DNA of 64,000 bases from Apostichopus japonicus (lineage: Eukaryota > Echinodermata > Holothuroidea > Aspidochirotida > Stichopodidae). The stretch spans positions 14,539,001 through 14,603,000 of the forward strand of contig NC_092561.1 in the NCBI RefSeq assembly GCF_037975245.1. Reading direction: 5' to 3'. The notes below the pieces were generated by a model. The model was given only the letters and a program-made list of their open reading frames with translations. It was not told the origin of the DNA and did no database searches. Positions 14,101-29,100 of the stretch are shown one piece after another. Made by a program: the position numbers and the translations under genes. Every line of letters begins with the position of its first letter. Position 1 is the first letter of the stretch.

Positions 14101-17100
14101 TTTAATTCTGTTCCTATCAAACCCCTGCAAAGAATTGATGCAAAGAATTGATGCAAAGAATCCACAACAAGACTATTGTTTGACAAAAACTTTTGAAACA
14201 CAAGCTGAAAATTGAGGGGGGTGTGGGGGAGGGGGAAGAGGAGGGTAAATTGATGGAAAAAATGTTGAGACTTTCTGTACTTACTGTAACTTTTGAGGAC
14301 AATGTTGTCTTCATCGGTCGCTCCATAATTGACTTGCGAGACGTTAAATTGGCTCATACTGAACGAGTATTTAAAACGGACAGTTATTCAGACACGGAAA
14401 TATCTGGGACGTTCCCACTAGATTCGGTACATCTCGACAAGTGAGCATACGACACAGTTCTGCTTTTGAATCTTTCGAAGAATTATATATAGAGGGAAAT
14501 GTTCACGTGTAGTCCGAGTATCCTAACATGGAAGATGGTGGAAGACACTGATAAGAATTACTGTGTGTTGAAGAGACAAAGTTAACTATAAAGGACATTC
14601 ACAAAAAGACAGTACAACTAGCTTCCAAGAAAATAACAATAAAAAGACTATCACCAGAGATGCTTCACCTTCTCAACAATTCTTTTCCTCAGCGGTGCAG
14701 AGAACCATGAAAAACTACGACAAAAATCACAGGAATCCTCTGAAGGTCCAAACATCACAGAGCTGGCTGAGCAGACTACTGACTTACAACGTGCAAGAGT
14801 CTGTCCAGATGTTCACGACAAGTTTCAGAAAAGGTACCGTAGAAAGAGTCGTAACAACCGGGACATGTAGCAGAAATGTTTCGCCTCCATAAACAACAAA
14901 AACTGCCCAGATTTAAATCAATTTCTTGCTCAGGCTTTAACCCAAGTCATATATAATTCAAGGTTCCGGTTTCATGTGGAAAAACGTATCCCAAAAGTCC
15001 TCGAAACAAATTTCTTTGACAAAATTAAATTCAATTAAAACTTGTTCTTTGCTAATTAGTACTTCCAGACCTGTTTCAGTTTCATGCAATTGGCGTGTTC
15101 CAAAACAATGTATGTAAATCCCTATTTGTCGTTACCAAGAAAGTGTCACCGATGTGTCTTCAATTCCGTATGGGCTTGTTTCGCATGTATACGTGTACTG
15201 TACGTGTGTGACACTGGATAAGCACATGTATACTGTTAAAATGGTGTTACCTTTGTTCATTAAGTTCATCAGGCAGTACATATCTATGTAATAACTGTAC
15301 AAGTCTTTAATTGTAGGCAGTACAGTATGTATGGCTTAAAGTCCAAACTCATTGCACTCTGATTCTGTACCCTGCACTTTCAGAGCTAAAATAAACATAA
15401 AACAATTGAAACACGATAGAAGATAACACCTACTTGAGAATGTCAGAGACTGAAACATTTTGTAATTAATAATGCTATTTATCTAGATGGGAATTAATGT
15501 TCAATGTATTCAAGACGGGATATCTTCCCTATTTTATGTAACATACTTTAATGTGTCATTGTGTCTATAACATTAATGCGCCCGCCTCAACAGGTCGACA
15601 TACTGACAGTATTAGTACATATACCATAAGGATCGAGCGATGTGTACGAGGAGGATACAAGTTCCGATTAATCATAAAAATATGCAAGATTCACAATACT
15701 ACTCTTTTACTGTTCAGGTTCTCAAGTTTTCATTACGTGACAAAAAACCATTAGACTAGTTCATCAAGTAAATGAATAATCGAAAACTGACGGGGGTAAT
15801 TTCAGACAATGAAAAAGATTTTAGACTTGAACCAAAAATCTTCAAAGTTCAGATTATACAGCTCAACTATTGAAGACATCACAGGTTTTCTAAGAGCTAT
15901 ATAATTGATGTACCGACCATTGAATAACAATTTATAATTAGAATGACTACTGTACATACTAAGAAAGAAAACAATACACAGGGATCTCCAGCCACACCCT
16001 AATTCAACTGAGGGTGCTGTCAATTCGGTCCTATCTACCTCCCCGAAATTTGCTGTCTCTGAAATCCCTGAGAATTCTTGCCAAGGAATCTTTGACGGCA
16101 GGCATTTCTGGGAAAGCTACCTGAAAATACCTAATTCACACATTCTGTACTAGTGTGACATCTTCCAGCAAACACATATCGTTATTACGGCTCGTAAGTA
16201 GCATATTTTAGTAACGACATTTTAGCCCAATATTCTTCACAGATGTCTAGTTGTTAATAAACCAATCAGAAAGCTTCTATAATCACATATATTGTATCAC
16301 ATCCACTAAACCTGAGTTTAAGAGCTTTGAGCGTCAGTACTTAAAGTTGTACCCCAGTCTCCAACATGGTACGGTACATACTGGACTTAGGCAACTGCAT
16401 TTCTCCTTACAGTAGTTATTGAAGAAGAGACCTTTTGAAACATATTTTAACAATCATAGAGATTGAGATATATGTTATGTAATGCTTTATCCAAATCTTT
16501 GGAGATCTGTAAAATGCAGAGATCACAGGCATTTGTACCCAGAGCCATATCGACGTCTCTGTTAGGACCGATATGAGAGCACCCTCATTTATTTAGCAAC
16601 ATGTTAGATCCCTGTAGGTGATGAAAACCAAACAGCAATAAACCTAGAGATTCCATAATACATGAAACCCAAATAACATAACATCTGACAAACCACTCGA
16701 TGACTTGCAGCTTAAACTGCTGGAAAATAGTACCTTGTGATAACCTAGATAAGTGAGACCTGCAGGTCTACGAAAGAACTGCACATGTTTAACCAGCTTT
16801 GCGAGGAAAAAAAAGTGATGTCCGAGACTATATATATATAACAACTTTGTAAAACTTTCAAACTTGCAACTGAGAACAAAGAATCGGGTAATTCACAACA
16901 AATGATCAAAATTCACAAACAAAATGAAAGTAAATCCTTTAAATCCGACACAACACCGATAGACAATCTCAGAAATGAGTGAATCCCTCGATCTTCTGCA
17001 GCCAGAGAGAGTCTTGCACCAAATGCAATACAGACTGCTTGCACACAGATAGCAGTACTGCAGTAGTTTATATGATACACACTGCACTATACTGTAGGAC

Positions 17101-20100
17101 TTAAGTAAATTAAACAGGCTTTAACAATTCTTAATGTGATACCTTAAGGAATTTGTGATACCTTAAGGAATTTCTCAAGAGATAATGGATTAAAACGTTC
17201 CAAAATAAATGAATGACGAAAGTTGCAGAAGAGAAGACATTAACCCAATACAGACCCAGAATTAAGCCAGATTTAGATAACACTAGGCTCCGAAAAATGC
17301 ATACAAATTTAACTCCTCCACCATGCAAGAGACTAAAGGTTGTTTACAGTAGTAGCTGGTCTTTCTGTAAGCTAAATAATCCACACTGACCGTAGCAACA
17401 GTCTTCATATCCTAACCATACAGTATCCTAACCGATCATTACACTACAATGAGCAGTTGTATGAAATTATCAAATCTCAACAAGGAGAACTACAGTATTT
17501 AGGGGCTGAACTGATTTGCTGTACCAAAGTACAAATATACACGACGATCAGAAATGCTAACGACGATATTTAAACACAACTTGAACTGTACAGCTAGTAC
17601 ACACACCCACATGAAATATTTAAGGTCATGGAAGCCATAAAACAACAGGACCGAATTCAAACAGAATATTAAAATAAGTGCAAGAGCCAGACTTGGTACA
17701 CACACCTTCCAGAAGATACTTTCGTGAAATACAAAAGATAATTGCAAGCATTTACAGCATTTTATGGAATACAGGAATGTTGATAGCTCAGGTTAATGAA
17801 TGCTGACTAAAAATCTGGATGATACAAGTTGACCAAAATTATCCTACTGTAGTTAAAATCTGCCGAAAGTGTTGCACCCGCAAAGACAAAACACATCATA
17901 CATTTGTTGTAAATGTGTGAGTCTCGGTTGTCAGATGCTTCTCAAAAAGATTAATACCATCAGTGAAAAACTATCGAAAGACTAGCTGCTAAACACCACG
18001 CACACACAATCCGGATGGCTAACAAGAAACACACATCTATCCGTCAGTTAACAAAGTCTGTGAATTTCTTCCACTGTCCACTAGACACTTCCGCTCTCTA
18101 CTGGAGCAAAATGCTGCACACTCCCCAAGTAATGACAGTAAATGTAACAGAACCTACAAAGACGACGCCAGCAATATTGCTTCCTCCACATTTGTGATTA
18201 CCGAGTGAATCAACCCCGACCAATGAAAACTCATCCATACGGTGATATCCAAAGAGATTCAAAGACCGTGTCATGTAAATCATTAGATTAATGTTCCACA
18301 GAATGTACAGGTATTAAATGTAACACCACATTTAACATTGATATCCAATGTCAAATCACTTACTACTGTACCTTTGGAAAGTATCCTTCACAGTTTGGGT
18401 AAGAATTCCAAACAGAGTAAATCTATATGGAACCTTATCCTTGTATCAAATCAGAGACCTAACACATATACATACATGTTAACACTGATACACTGCAGTC
18501 TTTAACAACCTGTATGAAACACACACAGTCAGGAACAGGTTGAAATACCCATCGATATCCGAATCGGAGTCAGCCACTCCCCAAGTACTGTCTTCCAGTC
18601 TCTGCTCGAGTGTGACTAAAACAACCAGCATTTAATTCCTATATATTCTTATTATTCAAGTTTCTGCGTGATAGCTGATATCAAATTATTGCTCGTACCC
18701 TGATTCTTCTTCTGCCTGACTGAAGGGTTTGAAGGTGCCTTTTATAGATATACTTAAAGCTGTCTTTAATATGTATCGAGTTGTGACTCTCCATTAATAA
18801 TATTCACACATGTATATTTTAATTGGTGGCCACCCCTCAATCTAGCTACAGTAATGTCCACCGAATGTCGCCACAGGCAATAGAATAGATCTACACATAC
18901 ATGGTTTATTTATTAGTCCAATTCAGAAACTTATATCCGTCCTACAAAGTTTGAAGCAATGTTTTCCATTGTCAGTCTATCCTGAAAATGGTAGATTTGG
19001 AAGGAGAAAGTGGGAGGTCACATCCCGGGAGTGGGATATATAGTGGGGGGGTGGAGGGGAGTGTGGTGCTACAATACATTGAGGGTGGGGGTGGGGAAGA
19101 GGAGAGTGGTGCTAAAACATAAATTTGTAGTAATGTTCTAAGGTAAGAGAGGAACAATAAAATTCTAATGTTTTATCTGCTTTTATCTGCTCGTTTGCAA
19201 GAAAAATGCAAAATAGGAGAGATACCTCATTGGCACAGACCTGTACAAACATTGCTTTCAGGTATTTCACATGCTGGGCAATATCAAAATTACCAAAAGA
19301 AACTTATGAATATATTCAGTTAGGGATAGGGACACATGGGACAACCTAGCTTTTAAAAATCTGTATGTTACAGAATCTTTGAATACTCTGGCTCTTATCT
19401 CTGGAACAGGTTAACAGATCATATTCGAACTTGCTCTAAACTTTCTACATTCAAAAGTCTACTTAAGACCCATCTTTTCACTTGTTCTTTTGTCAATGAA
19501 TCTGCTTCCTCTCTAAAGCGCCTTGAGCAGTCACTTTACTGATTTGGCGCTATATATTCATTTATTATAATTATTATTATTATTAATATTATTATTATTA
19601 TGCCAGACAAACTTGGCATGTTAAGATAGAGGGTGCTATTTTAGTGCTTAGCATTAAAATCTTCAATTTAATTGTTACTGTTTGTTGACCGTACTACAGT
19701 ATAAATTTGGAAAATTGACCGTTGACCTTTTCCATTGTAACTACAGTATTGTACACATGACCAACAAATAAAGACTTTCTTTGAATGACACACAGTACTG
19801 CAAATATCTTCATAACTTGCTGTCCAGAACAAAGATATAGCTCTGCATATTCCGAAACGATGAATTGCACCGTCAAAATACTGTATTATAACTGCATCTA
19901 CAGTATGCAGGGCTAAATCTGCACACAACTTCATTGTCTTATATACAAGTCAAAACAGTCACGCATACGGCAGCTATTATTAACCTCAAAATACATTCTA
20001 CTACTGTACAACGATAAAATGAAGCAGTACCAGCAAATGCTACTTTTAAGGACCCCATGGAATACAGTTCAACGAACATTCTGAGCGATATCAGTACACG

Positions 20101-23100
20101 TATGTACTGTACATATATATACGAATGAGAGAACACAGCCTTTAGAAACCGCCAAATTTCATGGCAGAGCTGTAAAACTGAAAGGATCGATTTTTACAAC
20201 AAACACAGGATGTTATAGAACCTGCTGAAAAACTAACAAAGTAGTGAACGGGGAAAAAAATGAAAGAGTGGTCTCCCATCGAGTAGCTATTAAAGTGACA
20301 TCATCGATAATAAGGAGTCAATGTCATCAATTGTTGTTATCATTATTGATCCCTGTGATATCAACTGAACTGGAAATCATATTCTACACACCCTATCCAT
20401 CGACACAATCTGAATGCTTCCTAGTACGAAATGATATGTGAATCTAGGAGACACTATATAAATGCAGTATCCACTGCACTGTACAATCAGCTCAATACAC
20501 AGCTCATTAAACAGTACAATCAGCTGTGTATGTCTGTATAGGTGTATGAAAACACACACAATTTAGCCTACTGAACTGAATGCACTAAGTTCTATCTAGG
20601 TGTATATAGTTCTTTCCTCACAAACCTAGAATCACCCCTCATAACTGCATTTCAAGTCCAAATTTACTGCCACTGGGGTCCACTATGTCCGCTAAATAAT
20701 CCATTCATGAGCCAATGTTACATTGTACAGTTAATGGTAGCCTATATATATTTGTTTCCATGGAAACCATTGTATGTATATAAAATGTGAGATGTGTTTT
20801 AATTCTATTTCAACTGTAAAAGGGAAAATCTATAACTTATTATTTGGGCTTAGGGATTCTTTGCAACATTGTGAATGGATTTGTTGGCTCCCTTTGAAGC
20901 CTAAGTTCAAGGCCAGCATAGACTATGCGGCCATCTCAGAGGTGACGAATGAGTATTGATTTGGTTTGGTTTGAGGGACATCCACAAGGAAACACTGTGT
21001 TGCCTTTCAGTGCGATTTCAAAACAAACTTGTCATGCAGTGCACAGTGTGAAGAAGAACAAGGATCCACTGACTGTCAGTGATGTTAGTTCCAAACTTTG
21101 AACCAAATATATCAATAAACACTTGTAAGGTTAGTGATAGCTTTCAGGAAACTTGCTCAGAGATGAGATAAATATTTATACAAAAGAAAAACAAACACAC
21201 AAAAAGTCACTTCCAATGCCTAGCCAGCAATCAGACAATATTAGCAAAAATTCCATGCGAGATCATTAACAGGATTCAGTTAATAACTGGCTGAGATACA
21301 CTTTTTTTCCAATAAAGACAACAATATTAAAAAAATAAAACACAAAACTTTGTTTCCAATGCCTTGCCAACATTCAGATTTAAAGCGAAAAAGACAGATC
21401 AAGCAAGAATTACTCCAAATGTGTACTGAATTTTCAACACAATTTAACAGCAAGAATCTATGAACGAGGCTTTGGATCTCCCACCATAAAACGGAGTTAC
21501 ACAAATCCTGCAGAAACATGGACAATAATTGCCATCTGTTGAAGGAATGTCATCAAATAAAACAAAACAATATCCATTAAGGAGATGCGAGATTTGACAC
21601 GATTTCACAGATTTGCTCCAAAAATCTCAGTCCTTGCTGGACCATCATCATTATCATAAATATTCTATGAATAGTTCAGACATGGAAATTAATCAGGCAA
21701 CAAAGTGAAAAGGCCAGCCAGAATATTAAATGAGATTTAGCTTTCTGACTGATCACCTCAGATCAAAAGCAAACAGAGTGAAGACATTGAAATACTGTAG
21801 GGCACAATGTATAAGTATTGCTAGCCTACTGTACACTGACAGTGGATAGGATAGGACAGTGGATAGGATAGGACAGTGGATAGGTTAGGATAGGATAGTG
21901 GATAGGATAGGATAGTGCCACTGTGGAGAGAAGATAGGTACTTGCATTGAAGTATCCAAGGATGATCTAGATATTTCTCTCCCTCAAAAATGGGCACAAT
22001 TTCTTTCCACTTCTAATCTGTAAACTTTGACAGCATTTGCTCAAGTTTCCAAACAAAATTTCACAGCATCCCCAAAACTTAAAAAAGATTCCTGCAGTGA
22101 AAATTTAACAAAAAGTAGGCCTCACTGGTCTCACACTGGCAAAAAAATTGCACATGCTAACTTGCATCCAGAGAGCAAATAGCTTCAGTCGTAGGTCTCT
22201 TAGAGGGTTAACACAACTAGTACGCAAGAAGGTGCTGTGCACCCAACTTAAATACGAATAAAAAAACACTAAGAAAACAGTTTGTGTAACAACTTACCAT
22301 CTATTTGATCAATCAGTGACAAATTTACTCTACTTTAATACCTTCAGATGTCAGATTACTCTTCCAGTTTAAAGGAGCACAGATCCCATTTAAATAGAGT
22401 CAAAGTACACATGTATACATGTAGTGCTATACATATGTATATAGCTTAAAGCTCATAGTTTGGTCAGCTCATTTAAATCACAGCAAAGATCAAAAGCTAT
22501 GTACAGTATCCTCAAGTTTTGCAACAATTAGTTGTCATTTTACCCATTCAACCCATTCAACTATTTATATATAGCCAACAGATACAAACACAGTAAATTA
22601 AACCTGTTTGAATGATTCAAGTGTTATGTGGCTTAGTTAAAAACGACACACTAAGACTTGCTATGTACAAGGCATCAGTTTTGTATTGTGAAGGAACGTT
22701 AAACCTTAGGCCTAAATGATAAGATCTCCCAAATGGAAACAGACTTTTCTGAGCAGTTTGGAAAAGTCTTTCATCACAGACCTGTATATACTGTAGATCA
22801 ACAAAGACCGATGATAATAAAAGGGTTGACTTCTCCTTTAAGCTACACCTTTAATGAGCAAAGGTCAATCCCACTGATTTTTACCCCCTTACATTCCAGA
22901 CATGTTGACATTGGTTGGTTTATAACCCCACAGTGTATACTTTGAGAAAAAAAAAATTAAAGGAAATTACCTTAGTAGAAAATTCAATCTATTTTTGTTT
23001 TGCCCTAAAATACTTGAAGTATTGTCAATATTTAATCCCATGAGAAGGAGGAAGAAAGGCTAGTTTAGGGTTGGGGGTGGAGGGGGTGTCAATGGTATTC

Positions 23101-26100
23101 TATTCTATTATCAGTCTGTGAAATAAGGTATTATGGAAAAGTTTAAATGTGGGAAGGAATATGGTTAATAGGGTTGCAAGGTCAATAGCTCCATCTTTAC
23201 AACTATAGTTTTTTCCATTGTTTTTTTTTTGGTCTGTTGTATGGCTCTTTCATATTTTCGACTCTGTTACTTTGTTTATAAAAGTAATGCATACAGACCC
23301 AAACTGTGATCCAGATACATGTGGCCTCCGGGGCACCATAACCTAGCCAGATGCCATTTACCTTGATCATGACATCTGACCAAGTAGCATCGAACGGGAG
23401 GGATTGGCCGCGCCAACCTCCCAATCGCAGCCCTTTGGTCTTGGACCTGTTCAGTCTGGCACCAGTAGCCTCTTGGAAGGTGGTCAAAACCTTCGATAAA
23501 GGCTTGAAGGTACCTCTAGCAATGACATATACTGTACATCTCTATCTCTATGTACATATATCTCGTGTATATCTCTAGCCATGTGTGGACAGCTATGACA
23601 CGTAGGACACTAAACTATGGTCACATACAACCAGAAATCAATATTATTAATCATGGTGTGAATTTATGCATTATATTAAAATATTATTAAAATCAAGCAA
23701 GTGAAACTTACTAACTATTATGAGAAAATTTATTAATTTTTGTAAGTTATATGTAGTCTCAACCATCTTGGAAGTAGATGCTGGTCTGATTGGACATTTT
23801 TCTAATAATTCTTGGATAGCGATGTATTATCTCAACATGTATGGGGGTTGGGTCGGGGGGGGGAAGGGAGTAGAGGGGACTAAAATAGTGTTAGATATTT
23901 ATTTTCCATCATAACTTGTATATCTAGTAAAGTACATGTAGTACATGTTAAGAGTGTTCACTTCCTCATTCTACCACTGTACCAAACATGTAGAGCTGTT
24001 TGTACATAGCATTGGTAATCTTCTAAACATCTTGTAATCACACAACTGTAAGGACATGTATGTGTGTGTACACACACACACAATATATAGTCCTAGAAGA
24101 AAAAAGTTCAAACTATGTAAACAAAGTTCACAAGCCAAACACAATTGATATGCAGCAATAACCAAAGAAAGTCTTTTTTGTCTAGTACCTCTATACTGAA
24201 AAACTGATTACGTCACGTCGTAATCTGAACGGGAAGTCTAGACGCATGATCTATATGTGGGAATGCATTAAATACAATTTATGTAGTACGTGTAGGATCC
24301 ATTAGCCAATATTAACAGACTGATAGGATACTGTATCTCAACTACAGTATGACAAAGTTCTACAGTACTGTAAATGTTTCTTAAGTTATGTGATGTAATG
24401 TGATCTGTAATGTGTGTGATGTGATGGGATGTAATGTAATGTAACAAAGTTATGTAAGGCTAGTGTAGTACAAGGAAGTAGTACAGTAATGCAGTGCGGT
24501 AATGTAATGTGTTCTGCAATGTGTTCTGCAATGTGTTGTGATGTACTGTGATGTGATATGATGAAATGTAACCTAACGTTATGTAACGGTAGTGTAATGC
24601 AGTGAAGTTATGCAGTGTAGTGATATTTATAATGTGATATGTAATGTGTGTAATGTGATGGGATGTAATGTAATATAACACAGTTATGTAAGGCTAGTGT
24701 AGTACAAAGAAGTAATGCAGTAATACAGTGCAGTGATGTAATGTTATGTGTTCTGCAATGTGTTGTGATGTGTTGTGATGTACTGTGATGTGATATGATG
24801 AAATGTAACCTAACACGTTATGTAACGCTACAGTAGTGTAGTGCAGTTAAGTAATGGAGTACAGTGATATAATGCAATGTGTCTGTAATGTGTTTTGGTG
24901 TGATGTAATGTTATATAATGTTGTGTAATGCTAGTGTAATGCAGTGAAGTACAGTAATGCAGTGGGGCGATGTACTGTGATCTTTAATGTGTTGTGATGT
25001 GATGTAATGTAATTAACATAAATTTTGTGTAATGCTAGTGTAATGCAGTCAAGTAATGCAGTGCGGCGATGTACTGTGATCTGTAATGTGTTGTGATGTA
25101 ATGTAACGTCATGTACCAATGATATGTAATGCTAGTGTAGTGCAGTGCACACCAATGCAATGCAATGTAATATTATGTACCATTTACATGTAAAAACTGG
25201 TTATGACATTTGTTTATCTAGTTAAAACGTGTCAAGACTTGGAAAGGGCACCAATACACTTTTAAAGAGGCATTTATTACTTTAAAAAGAACACAGTTGA
25301 GTAGATAGCTTTGAGGGCAACAGTAGTTGAGACAGGTCGGCTTATTATTTTGTTTAGCCTTCACAAAAAGAGTAGGCAGATTAGAATTGGCTCAGAAAAA
25401 GTGCAAAAGTTGAGAGAAGACAGGTAAGTAGCAGGGTGAATGAAGTAACTTCTTCATCTGATAAAAATATTCAACATGTAATGTACTGTACTGTATAGAC
25501 CTTAAATGTGAAATGGAAATATCAGTTCTAATCCAAAAGTTTTTTTTTCTTTATCCCAATATAGTCATGTGATTCAAGTTTGTATCATAAAATACTCAAA
25601 AGATTTCTCTTTTGTTATAATTTTCTTTCTCATATAAATATTAAAGCAATGTTCACTGACACATAATTTTTTACAAATATCAATCGTAGAAGATACAACC
25701 CCTTTAACTTTTGATATAAACAGAGCCTTGAAAGTGTCATTATTTTGCTGATAGAACATGACCCTCTGAAGGATATTCAAGCTGATGAAGGAAGGTCAGA
25801 GCTTCTGATTCAAAAAATCATTCCAAATACTGCTTCTACTTGACTAGAATTTATATCCTGTTAACACTTATATCATAACCCATAACACACACACACACGC
25901 ACGCAGGCTCCTTGCAATCTGGTACCGATTCCCATTAATTTGAGCATGATGAGCATTTCAAAACTAACTGTGTAATTGACTAATTATTTGCCTGGCTGAC
26001 TCATAATATCAATATGCCAATCCCCTGTACATCATGGCTTCCATCAGTGTAGAAGTACTACTAAGCCAATAGATCTGTACTGTACATGTAGGTTAATACA

Positions 26101-29100
26101 CATGTATAGCTCATAATTTTTCACACACCCAATAAAAATATCTACAACCTCACTAGGAAATACCAAAATTAAATGTTCTTGTTAAGATCATGTTAAAAGG
26201 GATTTTTTTTTTTCACAGGGTAAATTCTTGTGTGATCATAAGGTATCACACAACTAGTACAGCATATCCTGGGCGGTAACGCCCTGCACTATACTGTAGA
26301 TATGCACTGAGCTATATAAAAGACTTACTATAGCCTGCATATGTATTTCAAAGAAATCAAACGCACCATTGCCACTATACAGTTCATGCAAACCACTCCA
26401 TTCAAATAGTTCTAAGCTTGATAACACAATTTAAAGCTCATTACGTATAGAAGATCTATATATAATTTTGTGGTCAACAAACTTTCTTAGAAAGGAGTTT
26501 AAACTTTTCGAATAGCTCAATACGAGAGACCTTTGATTTAAAATTAGTCGTGTGGAACCTTTGCACTACCTATTTGAACTATTAGTACAGTATATATGTT
26601 CGATAGACCATGACCAAATCTTACCAAGAGCTACCAAATTTTCCACCCTTTTCGATGTTATCGTGAGACTGGTAATTCAACTATCCTTTTTTCAGTACAA
26701 CAATCTTTGTTAACAAATTCCACAGTTAACTTGACTACACAGTACCTACAGTACTGTCCTTTTAATAAATTTACTGTACACATATATACTGTATGTGCAG
26801 TAAATGTCTGCATTTTGCTATAACTTTGTACAATATTCTATAAATACTTCAAACATTAAGTTTAAGCTGTCTTTGCAGTTTTGGAACTTGGTAACTGGAA
26901 TATAAAAAATAAGCCAAAACTTCAGTTTGTTTACATTTTGTCTACCAATTCGATCACTTGAGGACTAATGTTTTCGACTTCATCTGAATAATGACATTTA
27001 ATGCTAGACAATTCTTTGTACATAATCTGATATCTTTGCATTGTGTACAGTAGCTACTGTATAGCATATTTTGGCCACATAGCAATTTGCTATGATACAA
27101 CACATCATCCAAAACATGTGCAGTAGATGTATGTACAATTCCCTGCACGTACAGTAGATATCAAGGTGGTAAAAGTGCTATTATAGCTTTATTTGTATCC
27201 TGTAATTTGGTCATCACATAAAGTGCAATATTTCCCTATGACCTGATAGCAAATGATTCATACCCACAAGCCAAATGGCTGTAGCCACCCACTTGACCTG
27301 ATGTCAAAGCAGTCTGCTACAGTACATGGTAACCAACTAAAATTCAAGCCTTTCAACAGGCTGCAAAGTCTTACAGTGAAATTTACATTCTGCTGGAATA
27401 AAAACACCAGCTCTGTGGTTAAGCCATGGATATGTTGCAAACTTGAGAAAATCAAGGGGAAACATCCATACATGTGTCTAGCACACAATCCATTGATAAT
27501 GAACACGAGCATGCTGTTGTAACGTTATAAGTATATATAGCAACACTCCATCATTGCAAATTGATATGTTTTGTACACTGTTTGCGTTCTGCACGTCCAA
27601 AGAGAATCATGTGACAAGGGGAGTGCCAATGAAATCTAAACAGGATATTGTCAGGATATACACACCTCCTGAAACTCCCTTACCTGACCATTCAAGCGAT
27701 AGAGAATATTTAGTTACGACATACCTATGGGAAATGAATCATTACCCAGGAGTCATCACACTTTCTCTTTGAGCAGATCATGGATGAGATTTTTACGTGT
27801 GCACTGCCTTTCAATAATACTGATGAACGGAGAGTTCATACTGTAGCTTCACGGTTTTATATCCAGTGGAAAAACTGTGCAAGTAATTAGGACTCACTCA
27901 CTGTACAGACATACTTGAAAGGCACTTTGAAGCCTTTCAAGTCTAAAATAAGAAGTCAGTTTAACAAAGACCAAAACAGATAAACCACCTTAAATCACTT
28001 GGTTCATCTCCTTCAGGAAATAAAAATACTGGGCAAGCTTACAGTAATAGACCCTGATCTCCCAAGCCCCTTTCTAAACCCTGTTCTCCCAACCCCCCTT
28101 TCTAAACCCTGTTCTCCCAACCCCCTTTCTAACCCCTGTTCTCCCAACCCCCTTTGTAAACCCTGTACTCCCAACCCCCCTTTCTAAACCCTGTTCTCCC
28201 AACCCCCCTTTGTAAACCCTGTACTCCCAAACCCCCTTTCTAAACCCTGTTCTCCCAACTCCCCTTTCTAAACCCTATTCTCCCAACCCCCTTTCTAAAC
28301 CCTGTTCTCCCATTCTCCCTTTCTAAACCCTGTTCTCCCAACCCCCCTTTCTAAACCCTGTTCTCCCAACACCACTTTCTAAACCCTGTTCTCCCAACAC
28401 CACTTTCTAAACCCTGTTCTCCCAACCCCCCTTTCTAAACCCTGTTCTCCCATTCCCCCTTTCTAAACCTTGTTCTCCCATTCCCCCTTTCTAAACCCTG
28501 TTCTCCGAACCCCCTTTTGTAAACCCTGTTCTCCCAACCCCCTTTGTAAACCCTGTTCTCCCAACCCCCTTTTTTAAACCATGTTCACCAAACACCACTT
28601 TCTAACCCCTGTTCTCCCAACCCCATTTTCCCAACCTTAATTCCTATAAGAGACCACCGGTCATTCGGATATACTGTACCTACAGTACTTGCTCAATACA
28701 AAATTTCATTCATTTCGTTCCAATTTAGCTTTACAAGGGGATTTGTGACAACAACTTGTCGCAAAAAGGAAACCAAAAATTCCCTAGATTGCATTTCCTG
28801 AGTATCCCATGACTCTTTCAAGGGCAGGCAGGATATTTTCCTACAAAAAAAGTTGTCACATATCGAAGTGTAATGTAACAATAGTACAGCACTGCTCAAC
28901 CGATCTAGCAATGATAAACTATGGCAATATTAGTCTTTGGTACAGCAGAGATATATGTTAATGTATATGATGTATATAGAGTGATGTATTTCTGCCATGG
29001 AATGGGAGTTCTCATAAGCATTACATGCCTCTCTCTTGTTTGAATACAAAATGTTTGCATTAAAAGTTAAAAGAATAATAGGCAAGGAAACTTTGCTGAT

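Noticed and set aside
18555-18625. Acidic minus-strand mini-exon (QRLEDSTWGVADSDSDIDG) as another anoctamin first exon
   Set aside because: Its GTATTT donor leaves phase 2 in the acidic frame, which would break the frame of exon 2. Kept only as a remark.
28048-28640. Possible CRISPR array because of regular 27-bp spacing
   Set aside because: Units are contiguous with no unique spacers; it is a eukaryotic minisatellite.
28048-28640. Interstitial telomeric repeat because of CTAAACCC words
   Set aside because: The unit is 27 bp and CTAAACCC occurs once per unit; there is no TTAGGG-type hexamer tandem.
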